From positions 248,001 to 312,000 of the forward strand of contig BPQB01000036.1 of assembly GCA_019973155.2 (NCBI GenBank): DNA of 64,000 bases, read 5' to 3'. Under the pieces are notes generated by a model. That model did not search any database. It saw only the letters and a list, made by a program, of their open reading frames with translations, and was not told the DNA's origin. Below, in pieces: positions 10,603 to 22,798 of the stretch. The translations under genes were made by a program, and so were the position numbers. Within the stretch, counting starts at the first letter, position 1. The number at the start of each line of letters is the position of its first letter. This DNA comes from Phanerochaete sordida. Lineage: Eukaryota > Basidiomycota > Agaricomycetes > Polyporales > Phanerochaetaceae.

Positions 10603-13600
10603 ATGGATTCATACACGCCCGGTACGCGCATACATCATCGAAAGAAGAACCTTGGGCTGTCTACGAAGGAATATATCAAGGTCAATCCACACGCTATCAA
10701 TCCGTCGCGTTCATTGAGCCCGCGACTTGTAGGTCACCGGCACTATCGCGTCCGTGCGGAAAGGCAGGCAGTACGAGGAGGAGATCGACCAGGAGTTCGT
10801 GCATGATGTGGAGACGGGAAGACTTCACAAGGGGAAAGGCGCGTCCGCTAACATATGACCTGTGAACTGCCTCTGACATTGTTGTAGGTCGCGAGGAGCC
10901 GTCTTTCATCGCAGAGGCTTCGTTCGTGAAGGCTCCCCTCAATTCACGCGTCGGACCAAGTGCAGCAGTACCGAACGCGAAGGGGAAAGCAAAGCAAGAG
11001 AGTCTGGACAGACTGCCACTCGAGATACAGGAGTCCCTTGTCTTGGAGGACCTGCTGTTTGTTCTCACGGTGCGTACTCCTGCTCGATACCATCTTGGTG
11101 GCCGGGCTATCGACGTCATGAACCGTGAACCGCAGAAGAGTACGATAATAATTTTGAGCACAGGGGATCGAAGGGACGTACATCACGTACCCAAATGACT
11201 ACTCTATCGAAGATGAAGACCCGCTGCACGGTATGCGCTTTGTGGTCACACCGTCTCTCGGTATGTCCTTCACACAGGCTCTGCGTGCTCTCTACTCACG
11301 CACTTAGACCCATCTCTTCGTGATCTGGTGGAGCGTATATTGCCCCTGGCCACTTACTACACTGGCATTACTTCGTTTATCGAAGCTCGAAGTCATCTCG
11401 ATTTTGGCCTTGTTAACCACGCGCTGTGCGCAGCCATCCGTGAGATGCTCAAGGTTAGCTCGCGTCTTACTCTGTGTTCTCGCGCGACTTAACTCCATGC
11501 AGGATTACCAAACCCTACTGGCGCAGCTCGAGCACGCGTTCAACTCCTCGCCCCAGTTCACGCTTCAGAAGCTGTGGTACTATGTCCATCCGACACTGCA
11601 CACACTTTCCCTCCTGTACATGCTCACGTCCGAGCTCGCGTCGGCCGACGACCCGTCAGGCGACGAGTCGGCGTCCGGCTCATCCAGCGCGTCAGACGCA
11701 GAGGACGACGCGCGAAACGAAGCCCTCGGCTTAGGCGGTGCGAAGCTGAAGGCTGTCCTCAACGAGATCAACAAGAACAGCCAGCTCGGCATGAACGGCG
11801 CAAGCAACATCCCCGTCAAGGGCGGCGAGGTCCTCGCGATCTTGCACGAACGCTTGCAGAACATGAGCGGCGACCCCGCCGCAAAGCAGCTGTATGGCGT
11901 TCTGATGCAGGCAGCGGGGAAGCCATACGTGGAGATGGTGCGGCTATGGATACGGACCGGCAAACTCATTGACCCGTACGAGGAGCTCTGCGTCAAGGAA
12001 AGCAAGTTTATCGACCGTGGGACACTGGAGGTCGACTATACTGATGAATACTGGGAGCGGCGGTATACGGTCAGTTACCAGTTTCTCGGAGTCCGCGCCA
12101 CGCTTACCTTGACATTAGCTTCGCGACGGGGCAACGGTTGGTGGATCCTCTAAGCGACATCAGGCTGGCGTGCCAGCACCACGGACACCCGGTGGTCGAC
12201 TTCCGGGAGGGGCGTGCATACCACCAATGCTAGAGCGATGGAAGCAGAAGATGCTCCTGGCTGGCAAGTATCTCAATGTCATTCAGGAGTGCGGCATCGA
12301 GATCAGCAAGGACTCGAATCAGTCAGGAGACGAGGAGTTGTCTATGGAGGATGACAAGTGCGTCTTCTTCACTACACCCGAGCAGGTGACATCTCACGCA
12401 AGTTCTTCAGATTCTACAAGGTCATCGACGATGCATATACCCACGCGAATCGGACGCTGCTACGCCTGTTGCTCCGAGACCAGCAACTGATACCCCGTTT
12501 GCGCTCCCTGAAGCGCTACTTTTTCATGTCTCAGTCCTCCTTCCTTACACACCTCCTTGATCTTGCAGGCAGCGAGATGCGCAAATCGTCCAAGTCGGCG
12601 TCGATTGTGAAATTGCAAAGTCTACTCGACCTTGCGCTGAACACGGATGCCCAGGGCGAAGACGCAATGTTCAGAGACGATGTCAAGGTCACGATGGCGA
12701 CGAGTGGTCTGTACGATTGGCTGCTGAAGGTTCTCAAAGTGAGCGGCGCAATCGGCGGAGAAGACGGCGAAGCTGCGAATTTGTACGAGGAAAGTAAGAA
12801 GGACAAGACCGACAAGAAATCGCAGATGCTTGGTGCGTCGCAAATTTGCCACAGCTTCGGTCATATTCTGACGTTAGGCCGATAGCGATCGACGCTCTGA
12901 CGCTGGACTACAACGTCAAGTTCCCGCTTTCGCTGGTCATCAGTCGCAAGACGATTCTGCGATACCAGCTCATCTTCCGCTTCCTCCTTCACCTCAAACA
13001 CGTCGAACAGTCTCTAGCCAACATGTGGAGTGATCACAAGACAGGACCATGGCGCACGCTCACTCGGCGAACGCCCGGCTCAGCATCTCGTCCAGCAACA
13101 CCAGGGGGCGCAGACGCCCCGTTCGACTGGCACGTCGACTTCGAGAACTGGCGGCGGCGCGTGTTCCTGCTGCGCGCGCGCATGCTCGCGTTCGTGCAGC
13201 AGATCCTCGCGTTCGCGACGTTCGAGGTGCTCGAACCGAACTGGCGGAAGCTCGAGGGCAAGCTCGAGGCGGGCAAAGTCGAGACGGTCGACCAGCTCCT
13301 GCGCGACCACGTCGACTTCCTGGACACCTGCCTTAAGGAGTGCATGCTCACGAGCTCGAAGCTCGTCACGGTGCGTCCCGCCCCACGCCGCGCCCCACCC
13401 GCGCCGCGCGCCCCGCTGACCCGCCCGCCCAGGCGACCTCGCGGCTCATCGTGACGTGCTCGACCTTTTCGCTCTACGCCGCGTCCTTCACGAAGGAGGC
13501 GAAGCAGGCGCTCGCGTGCGCAGAGAGCCCCGAGCGCGACACGGCGCGCGCGAAGCGCTGGGACACGCTCGGCAAGTTCGAGACGCACTTCAACCACTGG

Positions 13601-13812
13601 TACGCCCCCCCGTCCCGCGCCCCGCTGTGCGGCATGTGCTCACGCGGCGCCCAGGTTCAAGGCACGCCCCCCGCTGCTGCTGCTGCACCGCGCGCGCCCT
13701 GCTGACGCTGCCACAGGTACACCTGAACTGCGTACAGTTCTACGCGTCGAGCGAGAACGTGTCGCTCCTCCCGCTCGTCGTGCGGCTCAACAGCATCAAG
13801 GTCCCGACGTAG
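10603..13812 (+). CDS. Gamma-tubulin complex component 2 (Spc97 family)
   Basis: Twelve exons: 10603-10680, 10733-10838, 10888-11069, 11164-11260, 11308-11453, 11503-12069, 12119-12357, 12411-12832, 12886-13370, 13433-13599, 13655-13661, 13717-13812, giving 863 aa. The N-terminal GCP domain (about 90-420) includes GIEGTYITYP and TLQKLWYYVHPTLHTLSLLY. The C-terminal gamma-tubulin-binding domain includes DAYTHANRTLL, LRSLKRYFFMSQSSFLTHLL, SLVISRKTILRYQLIFRFLL and a final ASSENVSLLPLVVRLNS. GCP2 with GCP3 forms the small complex that nucleates microtubules at spindle pole bodies. Two introns need GC donors (10839 GCGCGT; 13662 GCACGC), and exon 11 is only 7 nt. The family is certain; the first two exons and the micro-exon are the weakest parts. 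Confidence 0.93.
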
Positions 13813-14150
13813 CTGCGCAGCGTCCGTTCCGTGCCCCATCTTTGTATCTTGTCTGTCTGCAATGCAGAGCGGTGGGCTCGGCCCACGTCACGAGGACATT
13901 CGCGTGCTGCAGCTGCGTGGCGTGATGCTAGCTCAGGTATACGCGCGATGCTGAGGAGTTGACCAGGAGACGGCCGAGCACGGCTTGCCCTGGCACACAC
14001 CTAAGAGACACGGACACAGGCCCGCAGACCATCTAAGATACACAATCTCACAACATACTCATACAAGCAACAGCCCAGCACTAATATAACCACAGTACAC
14101 TAACCACAACAGCGTCCACAGCGCAACCTCCTCCTTGATCCTGCAACCCC
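13813..14150. other. Convergent intergenic spacer
   Basis: 338 bp between the 3' ends of the GCP2 and O-methyltransferase genes. AC-rich low-complexity sequence at about 14030-14110 looks like 3' untranslated or terminator sequence. No gene is seen. Confidence 0.5.
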
Positions 14151-17100
14151 TCACGTCCTCGTCCGCTGCCTCGCCAACGCCAACGGCCCCAGCACCTCCT
14201 CCTCCTCCTCCTGCTGCGCAACTTCCACGTCCTCCCCGCGCAAATGCGCTCTCGACAGCATACGCATGATCGTCCTTAGGCCCCGGCGCACCTCCCCGCC
14301 GCCGCCGCGCGCGTCGCGGCCCTGGCCCTGGCCCGCGCCCTCGGGGGCGCCGCGCTCGCGGCTGTCGCGCCCCGTGAACGTGTACGCGCGCGCACGCCGC
14401 CGGCCGCCGGCCTTCGCCTCGCCGGCGCGCCGCCGCCCGCTGCTGCTCGCGACGCCCGCGCGGATCGCGTGCTCGCTCGGGAGCTCGACGCTCGAGAGGA
14501 AGGTGTCGCCCATCGGCGGGCGCGCGGGCTGTGGCTGAGTGTCATCGTCTGCGGGCGAGACTATGTCAGCGCCGTCGCCCGCGAGCAGCGCGAAGGACGC
14601 ACCGTGCCCGGCGCTCTCGTCGCTCGCGCCCTCCTCGGGCAGCGCGAGCGTCTCGGGCGGGATCTCGACCGGCACCGCGACGAGGTGCCCGAAGAGCGAG
14701 CCCTCGGCGCGCGTCACCTGCACGATCTTCCAGCCCGCCGAACGCGCGAGCGCCGCGAGCTCGCGCAGCGTGCGCTCCTGCGCGTTGAACATCACCCGCA
14801 TCTGCATGCCCCCGCTGCTCAGCATCGCGCCAGGCCAAAAGTAAGACGCCACCCACCGTCAAGTCGAGCCAATACGCGTTCGCGTTCGCCTTGCCGAGGT
14901 TCGGCAGCAGCGGCGAGCCCTCGGGCGCGAGCGTGCGGACGGTGCCGGGCAGCGGCTCGTGCGTGATCTTCTCGCTCGAGCCGACGCTGTTCGGCGTCTC
15001 GGGCTCGATGTCCTCGTCTTCGTCGACACATGCGAGCGGCAGGACGTAGTCTGCGAGCAGCAGCCGCGTGTTAGGGCCTGCGGCCTGGCGCAGGCGGAGC
15101 AGGATCCTACGGCGACTCAGCATCAGCGGCAGCACAGCGTGCAGAGCAAGGGACATACCGAGTGCCATAGCTGTCCGGCCAGTCGTGCGTGATGACGCGC
15201 ATGAGGAACACCGCCGGCTTCACGTCCTTCACCTCCTGCACCGCCGCCTCTGCGCCATCCTCGGTGCCAGACGCCTCCGACTCGCTATGCGATCCCGACA
15301 CGACCTCGGGCGGGAGGGGCGGCTGCGGCTTGAAGAAGTCGTGCGCCGCGAACGTCGCGCGGCCCGAGTCGAGCAGCTCGGGGTACCGGCTGCGCCACGC
15401 CTGTCGAGGCATTCAGCACCGTTGCCGAGCCGGAAAGGGAGACGGGAGACGTACCGCAGCGCCCATCTCGACCACCGGCGGCCTGTCCTGGATCACGAAG
15501 CGGAGGTGCGGGAACGCGTTCGCGAGGAGCATCGACGTCGACCCAATGCCGCCGCCGACGTCGACCACGACCGCGCGCGGCGGGAGTTCGTGCCACGGGA
15601 ACCCTTCACAACATCAGCACCCGCACCGGCAACACAAACGCGCAAAGGGAAGACCCACCACCGATAATACTCCCAGGTACCTCCCACTTCTCCGTCCCCG
15701 TCATCGCCTTCCCGAAGCGGCGCAGGCGGAACACGTTCTCGCCGCGCTCGAGCCACTCGAAGTAGCGCATGCGCGTGCCGAACGCGACGTTGAACGGCGC
15801 GAACATCTCGTCGCCCGGGCGCAGGCCCCTGCGCCCCTCTCCCCTCCCCCCTCTCTCCACGTCCTTGCACTTGCCCTCGCGCTGACCCGCACTGTGGCCC
15901 GGCGGCGGACTCGTTTCGCCCAGACTGCGCAACGGCGATTTCGGCGGGACCGGCGGCGGCAGCTGTGGCGGCGGCGGGGAGCACAGAAGCGGCAACGGCG
16001 GCAGCGCGTCGTCCCTGCGCCCGAGCGGCGACGCGACGGTGCCAGGGAAGGTCCGCGCGCGCGGCGACGCCGCGGCTGCGAGGCCGGGCGGGCGGAGGTC
16101 GAACGCGGGCCCGAGGAGGCCGTTGCCTGCGTTCCCGGTACCCACGTCGAGGAGCTCACTTCCTGCACCCGCAGCATCCAACAGCTCAGCATACGTCTGC
16201 GGGTGCGGCTCACTGACGGCGGGCGCGGGCGCAGCGCGGCGCGGCGCCCTGAGGCTCGCGAACGATCCCTTCTGCGCGAGGCTGCGCAGCGACTCTTTGC
16301 TCGGCGTCCAGCGCGGCGTCGTGCGCGCGCCGGTCTCGGAGTGGAAAGACTGGCGGTGCGGCGTCGAGGAGTGGAAGGACTGGCGGTGCGGCGTCGAGCG
16401 GGGCGTGCTGAGCGCGTGCGGGTCGGTGCTCTGGCTCGGGGTCTTCGCGTGGCGCGGCGCGGAGCGGGGCGTCTTGAGGAGGTCGCTGAAGGCGGGTGCG
16501 TCGCCGGGGTGCGAGGTCGATGGGGAGCGGGGCGTGCTCGGCGAGTCTGGTACGAGGATGGGCCTTTGTCCTGGATATGAGGTGGTAGAGTTGACCCTCG
16601 AGCGAGGCGTCTCCGGCGCCTCGTACGTCGCCGAACGCGGTGTGCCAGGCATGGGCGGCAGCGGCGGCACCTCTTCCGGCGCCATCGTCGGCGTCGGCGT
16701 GCGCGAGAACGTCCGCGATGAGAGCCTCTTGAGAATACCGGGCCTCTTCGGCGCATTGGGGAGCGACTGCGGCGTGGGCGGGGTGACCTGCCCGCGAGGC
16801 GTAGGAGGGGTACCCTGCCCGCGCGGCGTGTCGCCGCTGCTTGCAGCCACCCAGCCAGCGGACTTCGTCCTGTCGCGGTTGCGCGTCGGCGTCGGGTGCG
16901 GGTTCTGCGCGAAGCGCATGGGGCTGTCGCCCGGCTCGCTGTCGCGTGGGGCGTCGCCGAGGACGCTGCCCAGGGAGGATGTTGAGTCGTTCGGCGTCAC
17001 CATGCCGAGGTGCTTGCCTGTCGGCGCGGAGACCGAGACGCGTGGACGCGGGGGAATAGTGGGCTGGGTCTCTACCACTGGAGACTGAGGTGAACGAGGT

Positions 17101-18486
17101 GCCGGCGGGGGAACGGGATGCGTGCGGGATGATGAAGGTGTGGGGGCGCACGGAGGGCATAGGTAACAGTCTGCGAGGTATGCTGACGCTTTGAAAAGCT
17201 CGTCCGTGCTGCGAAGACGGAATAGTATGAGTATATGCGCAAAACACCATTGCTTCTCACATACCAGAGACCCACGAAGGCAGCGATACCGTCTGTACCT
17301 TCGTATTTGCTCTCGGGACTATCGAATTCATTGTAAGTAGACCTCATGACTGCGCGCTAGCTCATCAGACGCACCTCTGCTTCATATCGACCAGCTCCTG
17401 CCACGACTTTCCGCTGTCTATGATACTGCTAACACGGTTATTGGCAAAGACGTCCGGTCGAACTTCCCGAGTAATATGGTGGGTAGCCAACAGTCGAAGT
17501 ACATGACCTGCGCGGCGTCAGCATTGACCACAAGTGTTCATATGAGAGCACGCACTTATTCGGCTTGGGTCAAGAGTCTTCGTCGTCTCTGAGCCTGCGC
17601 CCGCGATACCGAGCTGCGAATCGATCTTCTCCGCGATTTCCTTGGATGAGAGGCCGCGCGGCCCTGCTTCTCGTAGCATTTCCACGATATGGGCGGCTTC
17701 GAGGAATCGGAGGCAGGCTGGGAGATTGTACTGCAAGCGACTGTTATGAGACGAAGCGGGCAGAGTCAGGGCGAGACTTACCCCCATAGCAGCGTCGCAC
17801 ACCGTCAAGAACGGCTTCTGTACCATGGCACTCATCTGACCACACGCGGCGACTATCCGGTTCACGGCCTTGATGACTTCGGGGTGCGCCGTCAGGTCTT
17901 CGCACTTCTTCCTCCACTCGCGCTGCCGCAGCCCAGGGTCCTGCATCGTAGGAGATCCACCCGCACCATTATCAGAATCGAGGATGAAAGTCGGCGACGT
18001 CGGGATCTGCGGCGACGCCGAGGCGGATGACGTGCTCGTCGAGGGCTCGGGCGCGCTTGCGCACGCGAGCGCTATCGGCACGTCGAGGTCGGGAAAGTCG
18101 AGCGGCGGCTGCTTGAGGATCGGCGGCGGCACGGCCGCGTTCGTGGGCGGGCTGAACGGCGGCTGCGGGAGCGCGCCGACGGTGTGCGAGCGCTCGCGGC
18201 CCTTGAGGCCGCGGCGCGCGGGCGCGGCGAAGCGCACGCTGTTGGGGCCCGACGCGCTGACGGGCGTCGGCGGGAGCTCGGGCACGTCCTGCTCGTCGGC
18301 GTCGGCGTCGGAGTCCGCGGAGAGCGACGACCGCGGCTTCGACGGGGAGCGCGCGGGGAAGGACGTCGAGGACACGGACGACTGCGACGCACGCCGGTTG
18401 GCGGGCGCCGGCCGGTAGATGCGCTCGATGTCGTCGATGGCGGCGCCGATGATGGCGTGCAGCGCACGCAGGTCGGAGAAGGTCAT
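14151..18486 (-). CDS. Large O-methyltransferase with serine/proline-rich insert
   Basis: Nine exons: 18486-17782, 17730-17556, 17507-17375, 17318-17265, 17208-15659, 15603-15455, 15400-15159, 15106-14857, 14801-14151, giving 1,302 aa. Order: a helical N-terminus (DDIERIY near residue 22), a Ser/Pro-rich linker, a winged-helix dimerisation part (DAAMGYNLPACLRFLEAAHI, then LDPSRISHVLRLLATHH), a Thr/Pro/Arg-rich insert of roughly 370 residues with tandem TPHRQSFHS and TPRGQ-type repeats, then the SAM-binding core (VVVDVGGGIGSTSMLL near 880-900) and HDWPD near 1000, where plant COMT-type enzymes place the catalytic His. The fold is class I SAM methyltransferase of the COMT family, but it is about three times the usual 350-400 aa. 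Substrate unknown. The start at 18486 is the first in-frame ATG after a C-rich leader. Confidence 0.85.
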
Positions 18487-18670
18487 CCCACGTCGGCTGG
18501 GACGGCGGGGGCGACGGCGGGGACGGCGGGGAGATGGGGGTAGGAAAGAGGTTGGGGAGGGCCTGGGCGACGTGCGGGGCAGGTAAAGGCAGGCTGGGGC
18601 GCACACCCGCATCATTCGCATAACATACGCGGCCCTTCCGCGTCGCAGGCAGCGGCGATCGAGCGCCACG

Positions 18671-18940
18671 TTAATTAACCTTGTCAGACGAGATCAATCG
18701 CTGCGCGGCCTTTGGCCAGATTGGGATGGCGAGGATGACGACAGACCTGCAGTCGTCGTCGCTGGGAGCGACGACACGTCGTTGCTCGACGTCGAAGGCG
18801 GCGTGCTGGTAGGCGGACACGGCGAGCAGACGCTGCTGCACAGCGAGCACAGACGGCGGGACGGCCAAAGGCGGAAGGTGGAGCCTGCGCGCAATGTACG
18901 CCATTTTCGGAAGCTTCCTGCGATGTTCATCGTCTGTCAT
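18671..18940 (-). CDS. Possible 89-residue protein, unrecognised
   Basis: An open frame from ATG 18940 to TAA 18671, upstream of and on the same strand as the methyltransferase gene. Third codon positions are strongly GC-biased, as in real genes here, and the start MTDDEHRRKLPKMAYIARRL reads like protein. No family is recognised. It could be a small independent gene or an upstream exon of the methyltransferase (a GTTAAT donor-like site overlaps the stop), but I could not splice it in frame. Confidence 0.35.
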   Translation of the reverse strand: MTDDEHRRKLPKMAYIARRLHLPPLAVPPSVLAVQQRLLAVSAYQHAAFDVEQRRVVAPSDDDCRSVVILAIPIWPKAAQRLISSDKVN

Positions 18941-19296
18941 CGCATCGCGTGCGGCAGGGCGACTCAATCGCAGCTCCAGGCCCGAGGGCACGGCATCGCA
19001 TGCGCAGCGGCGTCGGTACCGCAAAGCACGTCGTTAATTAGCCGGGCGAACGCTTGGGCCGGTGCGCATCGAGTCTGGCGGGCGACATGGTCGGGAGCAA
19101 AGAACGCTAGCGCTGATTACGCAAGCAACGCCACAAGGACTGCGACATACCCGATTTGACATATGTCTGACCTGATCGGGCACCGTCTCCATTCACACTG
19201 GTTCAGACATCCGTGAAGACCTAGTAAGGCTCAATGAAGACATTGGAAGAGCGAGCAGTGAGCTCCTGTAGTTTTTACAAAGCCTCGCGAACATGT

Positions 19297-19302
19297 TATA
19301 TA
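19297..19302 (+). promoter_or_regulatory. TATA box of the tRNA-like RNA gene
   Basis: TATATA 22-27 bp before the inverted repeat that opens the tRNA-like RNA, the spacing of upstream TATA boxes in fungal Pol III genes. Confidence 0.45.
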
Positions 19303-19323
19303 CCAGGACCCCCGCTTACTGGT

Positions 19324-19437
19324 GCAGCGCCGCGTACCGTTTGCCTAGTAGCTCAGTTGGTCAGAGCGTAGCAACTCGCTAAGGGCGTAGGTTCAATCCC
19401 TGCCTAGGACTGGCCGTACGCGGCGCTGCCTTCTTTT
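19324..19437 (+). ncRNA. tRNA-like structured RNA, probable Pol III transcript
   Basis: A tRNA-like core (about 19342-19410) has a perfect box A, TAGCTCAGTTGG (19349-19360), a box B-like GGTTCAATCCC (19390-19400), a D stem GCTC/GAGC, a T stem GTAGG/CCTGC and an acceptor helix CCTAG/CTAGG. The anticodon arm is short: TAGC/GCTA closes a 5-base loop, about 4 nt less than needed for decoding. The core is enclosed by a perfect 14-bp inverted repeat, GCAGCGCCGCGTAC at 19324-19337 and its complement at 19416-19429, followed at once by TTTT (19434-19437), a Pol III terminator. Read together this is a transcript of about 110 nt with an extended stem. It could be a tRNA pseudogene, a SINE head or a functional tRNA-like RNA; a decoding tRNA is unlikely. 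Confidence 0.55.
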
Positions 19438-20854
19438 GCTGCGGGGCGCAGCATTTTCCTCTATCGGACAAGCGTGGGAACAGGGTCTATTGAAGCTTAC
19501 AAGCTGGCGGGCGCCGTAGGAAACAGGAGCCCTGCAGTGGCAAGTATACCGTAAGCAACTCGAGCGACGGCAGCATCGAGCTGAGGACTCAGATAGGGAC
19601 ATACACAGGCACACTCGAAGTTGTCAAGTTTGTGTCAAGTAGTAAAGTAGCTCGCCCACATGTGGCACAATTACACAATTCTCGGCCCACGCGTAGGTCA
19701 TACGCACGTATTCAGCTGATAGTTTTGCTGCAGGTTATCTTCCCCTGAAGACAGCGATGCCGCGGGGATAATCCTGCACCTCGATACGGCGCTCGTACGC
19801 GCACCTCGCTCCTTTGGCCAGCACGCGCGCGAGCCGCGAGGTTTGCAAATATTTTGATCTCGGCTTCTCCTCCTCCCCTGTGCCAGGGCAAGATTCGAAG
19901 GACTGAGGATCAGCCGGCGAGGACGAGTCCGCTCGCGGGGCAAGTGGGTTTTAACGTCCTCCGGGCAGCGAGCGTACTAAGGCCTAAGGAGTGTCGAAAT
20001 TCCACGGCGCACACGGCGCGCAGCGCCACGCCGCCCGAGGGTCTCGGAAGCGCGGATGCGCAGCTCGCGCCCTACTCCGCGCGATCCCGCGCGATCCGAT
20101 GCATAACGCGATGTGCGTCCCGATGCGCTGTCTCGGGCCGCATGGACAGTGTTCCTCTCCGTCCGCTCTCGTATCTTCTTTGCTTACGCTCATCGGACGT
20201 TATCTATCGGACAGTAAGTCCCGACTCGGACCTGTCTACAGTGTGTAGGTGCCCCAACGGACTCTTAGCACACTCAGAGACTTGGAATCCCAGAGCGTGA
20301 GTAGCCTTCCATTCCTATGGACTTTGCACGGACGCTTACACTGACATAGTACGGACCTACGCGTCCGTTCGTTAGCCTTCGCTGCACGTTCGACTTGCAA
20401 GTCGAACCTCTTTCTTATCGAGGATCCTCACCGATCTTTGATAAGGAAGTCGTGCAGCTCCTGTGCACTCTGCGTCATGGGAATCTGCGTGGAGTCGTGC
20501 GCGTCGGGAGCGCCGCTCGTCATGCGTGCGAGCTCCGTGTGACCGGTGTCATCATAGGGATCGGGGACGAGAAGATCGTCCGTGGTCGGTGACGAGGATG
20601 AGCTGTGTGCTGTCTTGCGCTGCAGACGGCGAGCGGGATTGCTAGCGAGCTGATGTCAAATTATCATAGGGCCTGACAGCATCATAGAGACATTCAGCTA
20701 TCGCGACGCCTGACAGTCCCCATGTGCGCAGGACGCATGATACCGCCTCACAGTCCCGCCTATGCTTCGGCTTACAGGTTATAAAATAATTGTACGATGA
20801 GCTAACGGAGAGCTACACCATGCTGCAAGCTATTAATCTCGTAATCTACGAGCC
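19438..20854. other. Intergenic stretch, no supported gene
   Basis: Short open frames on both strands show no domain and no splice chain. Nothing else is recognised. Confidence 0.4.
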
Positions 20855-22798
20855 CTATACTTCACCAGCAATTGTGGAGAACATCGACACTTCATACGGG
20901 CACTCCGTAGCGTCTGCAGCGCGGCCCTCTGCCGCCGGCTCTTGCGCCTTTTCCACGTCTCCTGGGGCATCTACATGCATGGCCATTTGTTGTGTCAGAG
21001 TAGCACCAGACAGACTAATTGGCTGCATATTTTTGCGTGCGACTGCGTTGCGCATCATCTGTCGGGAGTTGAGGATAGCAAGGAGGGAGTTGAACATCAC
21101 TTTGGGACGCAGGATTTCAGTAGCACACACTGACTGCCGTGGAGAGCGACTCACGGTGTGGAATGAAGAAACTAAAGGTAAATGCGATGAATGTGTCTGG
21201 AAAGGCTGCGTACTACGGCAGTGCTCGTCAGCCAACGAGCGTGCTCGCATGAAAATGGCGCAGGGACACGGACTGTGATGATCACCATCAAACTGCAGAT
21301 CCTGTGGGGTCCCACGTTAGGAAGGATGCTCCAACGTATCAGCTTCAGCTCACGTACGTTGTCAGTACACACGTATTGACAGTGTATAATATCACGAGCC
21401 GTATGACAGATTTCGTCCTGGCGGCGCAGTCAGTAGCGTCGAAACAATAGATGGAAAATATCTACCGTTTAGCGTGCTTCCGGCATCGATACAACATGGT
21501 ACAGGTTGTTGACGCGATGAGGAAATCGACAGCAACTCTGGCACTCAGAGTTGCATCCCAGAGCCACTGCACAATGTCAGGGCCCGGTGTGACTGAGGCA
21601 GCAAGCATTCACGAACCATATACCTCCCACTAAATTCCGCGTATGTCTCCGGCTTGAAGCTGCGATAGTTCACCGTCAGTACGTGTGGTTCGGCAAGGAG
21701 TATACCGCAGCTTACGACATGACGCTGATTGCTATACTCGTCCGCCAGGTGGTGAGTAGGTGTAAGGTGGCGCAGAAATGAGGGACGAAGTACCAACTCC
21801 ACCCGTCATCGTCACTGTGAAAATCATGTTAGCGCAGGTAATATCTCATCCTGCACGGCGTTACGGACCCCATGCGCCAGACACAATTGCACTCTGCGAG
21901 ATATGAGTCGTGGGTCAAGGGCAGGTAAACATAATTTGCCTCAACTTACTACGATGCCGCGGACAATCAAGCTTGTGCCACCGACTGGATTCGTTTGTCA
22001 TCGTTTGGCTAGTTGGGCATAAAAAAATAAGACGTACACTTCCAGATACGGTGAGCATATACACTTTTTATAAGCCTGTCATCAGGCTATGGTTATGATG
22101 GTAATTTCAAACGACGTACAGTGTAACGAGTAGATCGCTCAAGCTCTGCAGCTCGTCTCAGTTAGGAAGGACGCAGGTGGGAAGCGACGCACTCCAAGAG
22201 GAACGCCGAGCCCCAGGATTCTGTAAGAATCATGACGTTTGTTTAGCCATTCTCCAATGGAGAAGTAGAGTATACCTGTCAACATTTGCGAGCGCTGCAG
22301 GATCCATAAAGTCATTTACAGCCCAGTTGTAGACTGTGCGCATGGCTAGCACATAGTTGGAAATGTCTAGAAGCCTTGGTGCGCCTTCAGAAACCCTCAT
22401 GTATGGAGTACGCTATTTGGAAGCTTTACCAAAGAACAAATACCTAGCTACAGTGAGTGGAGGTGCATCTTAAGCAAGACCCTGCCACACACCAGGTATT
22501 TCATAAGGCGATGGTCTGTCTGATTTCTCTGGTGATATACATAGACTTGGACCGTTGAGAGTGTCAGCAACCTGTGTGCGAGTAAACAGCCGATCCTTTG
22601 CCACATAGCACAGATCCAGTAAAAAGGCACCTACATAGCAACGACACTCACTCCTGAAAGATAATATTGAATGCAGCGAGGAGACCTCAAATCGCATCGC
22701 TCACCTATCAGTACAGCGCCCAGTGTCGCGTGTACATCGATGTCAGGAAGCATTTGTGCTGCAGGTACAGGTCGAGCCGCGTCGTCCATGCCTCGCAT
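20855..22798 (-). CDS. DUF6534-type seven-helix membrane protein (copy A)
   Basis: Eighteen exons: 22798-22705, 22653-22635, 22571-22493, 22443-22430, 22374-22276, 22220-22193, 22145-22120, 22063-22038, 21984-21950, 21893-21869, 21814-21803, 21731-21716, 21659-21617, 21566-21466, 21417-21358, 21301-21274, 21212-21155, 21099-20855; 335 aa. Landmarks of the family: TLGAVLIG near residue 25, about seven hydrophobic segments, then SLLAILNSRQMMR before a hydrophilic tail of about 65 residues. Function is unknown; the proteins should sit in a cellular membrane. Exon sizes match the other three copies almost exactly, which supports the model although this copy is the most divergent (the usual CPW before exon 6 reads VDR). 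Start chosen because exon 1 then equals copy C in length. Confidence 0.8.

Noticed and set aside
19342..19410. A normal decoding tRNA gene
   Set aside because: The anticodon arm is about 4 nt too short and the last two acceptor pairs fail, so it is listed as tRNA-like.
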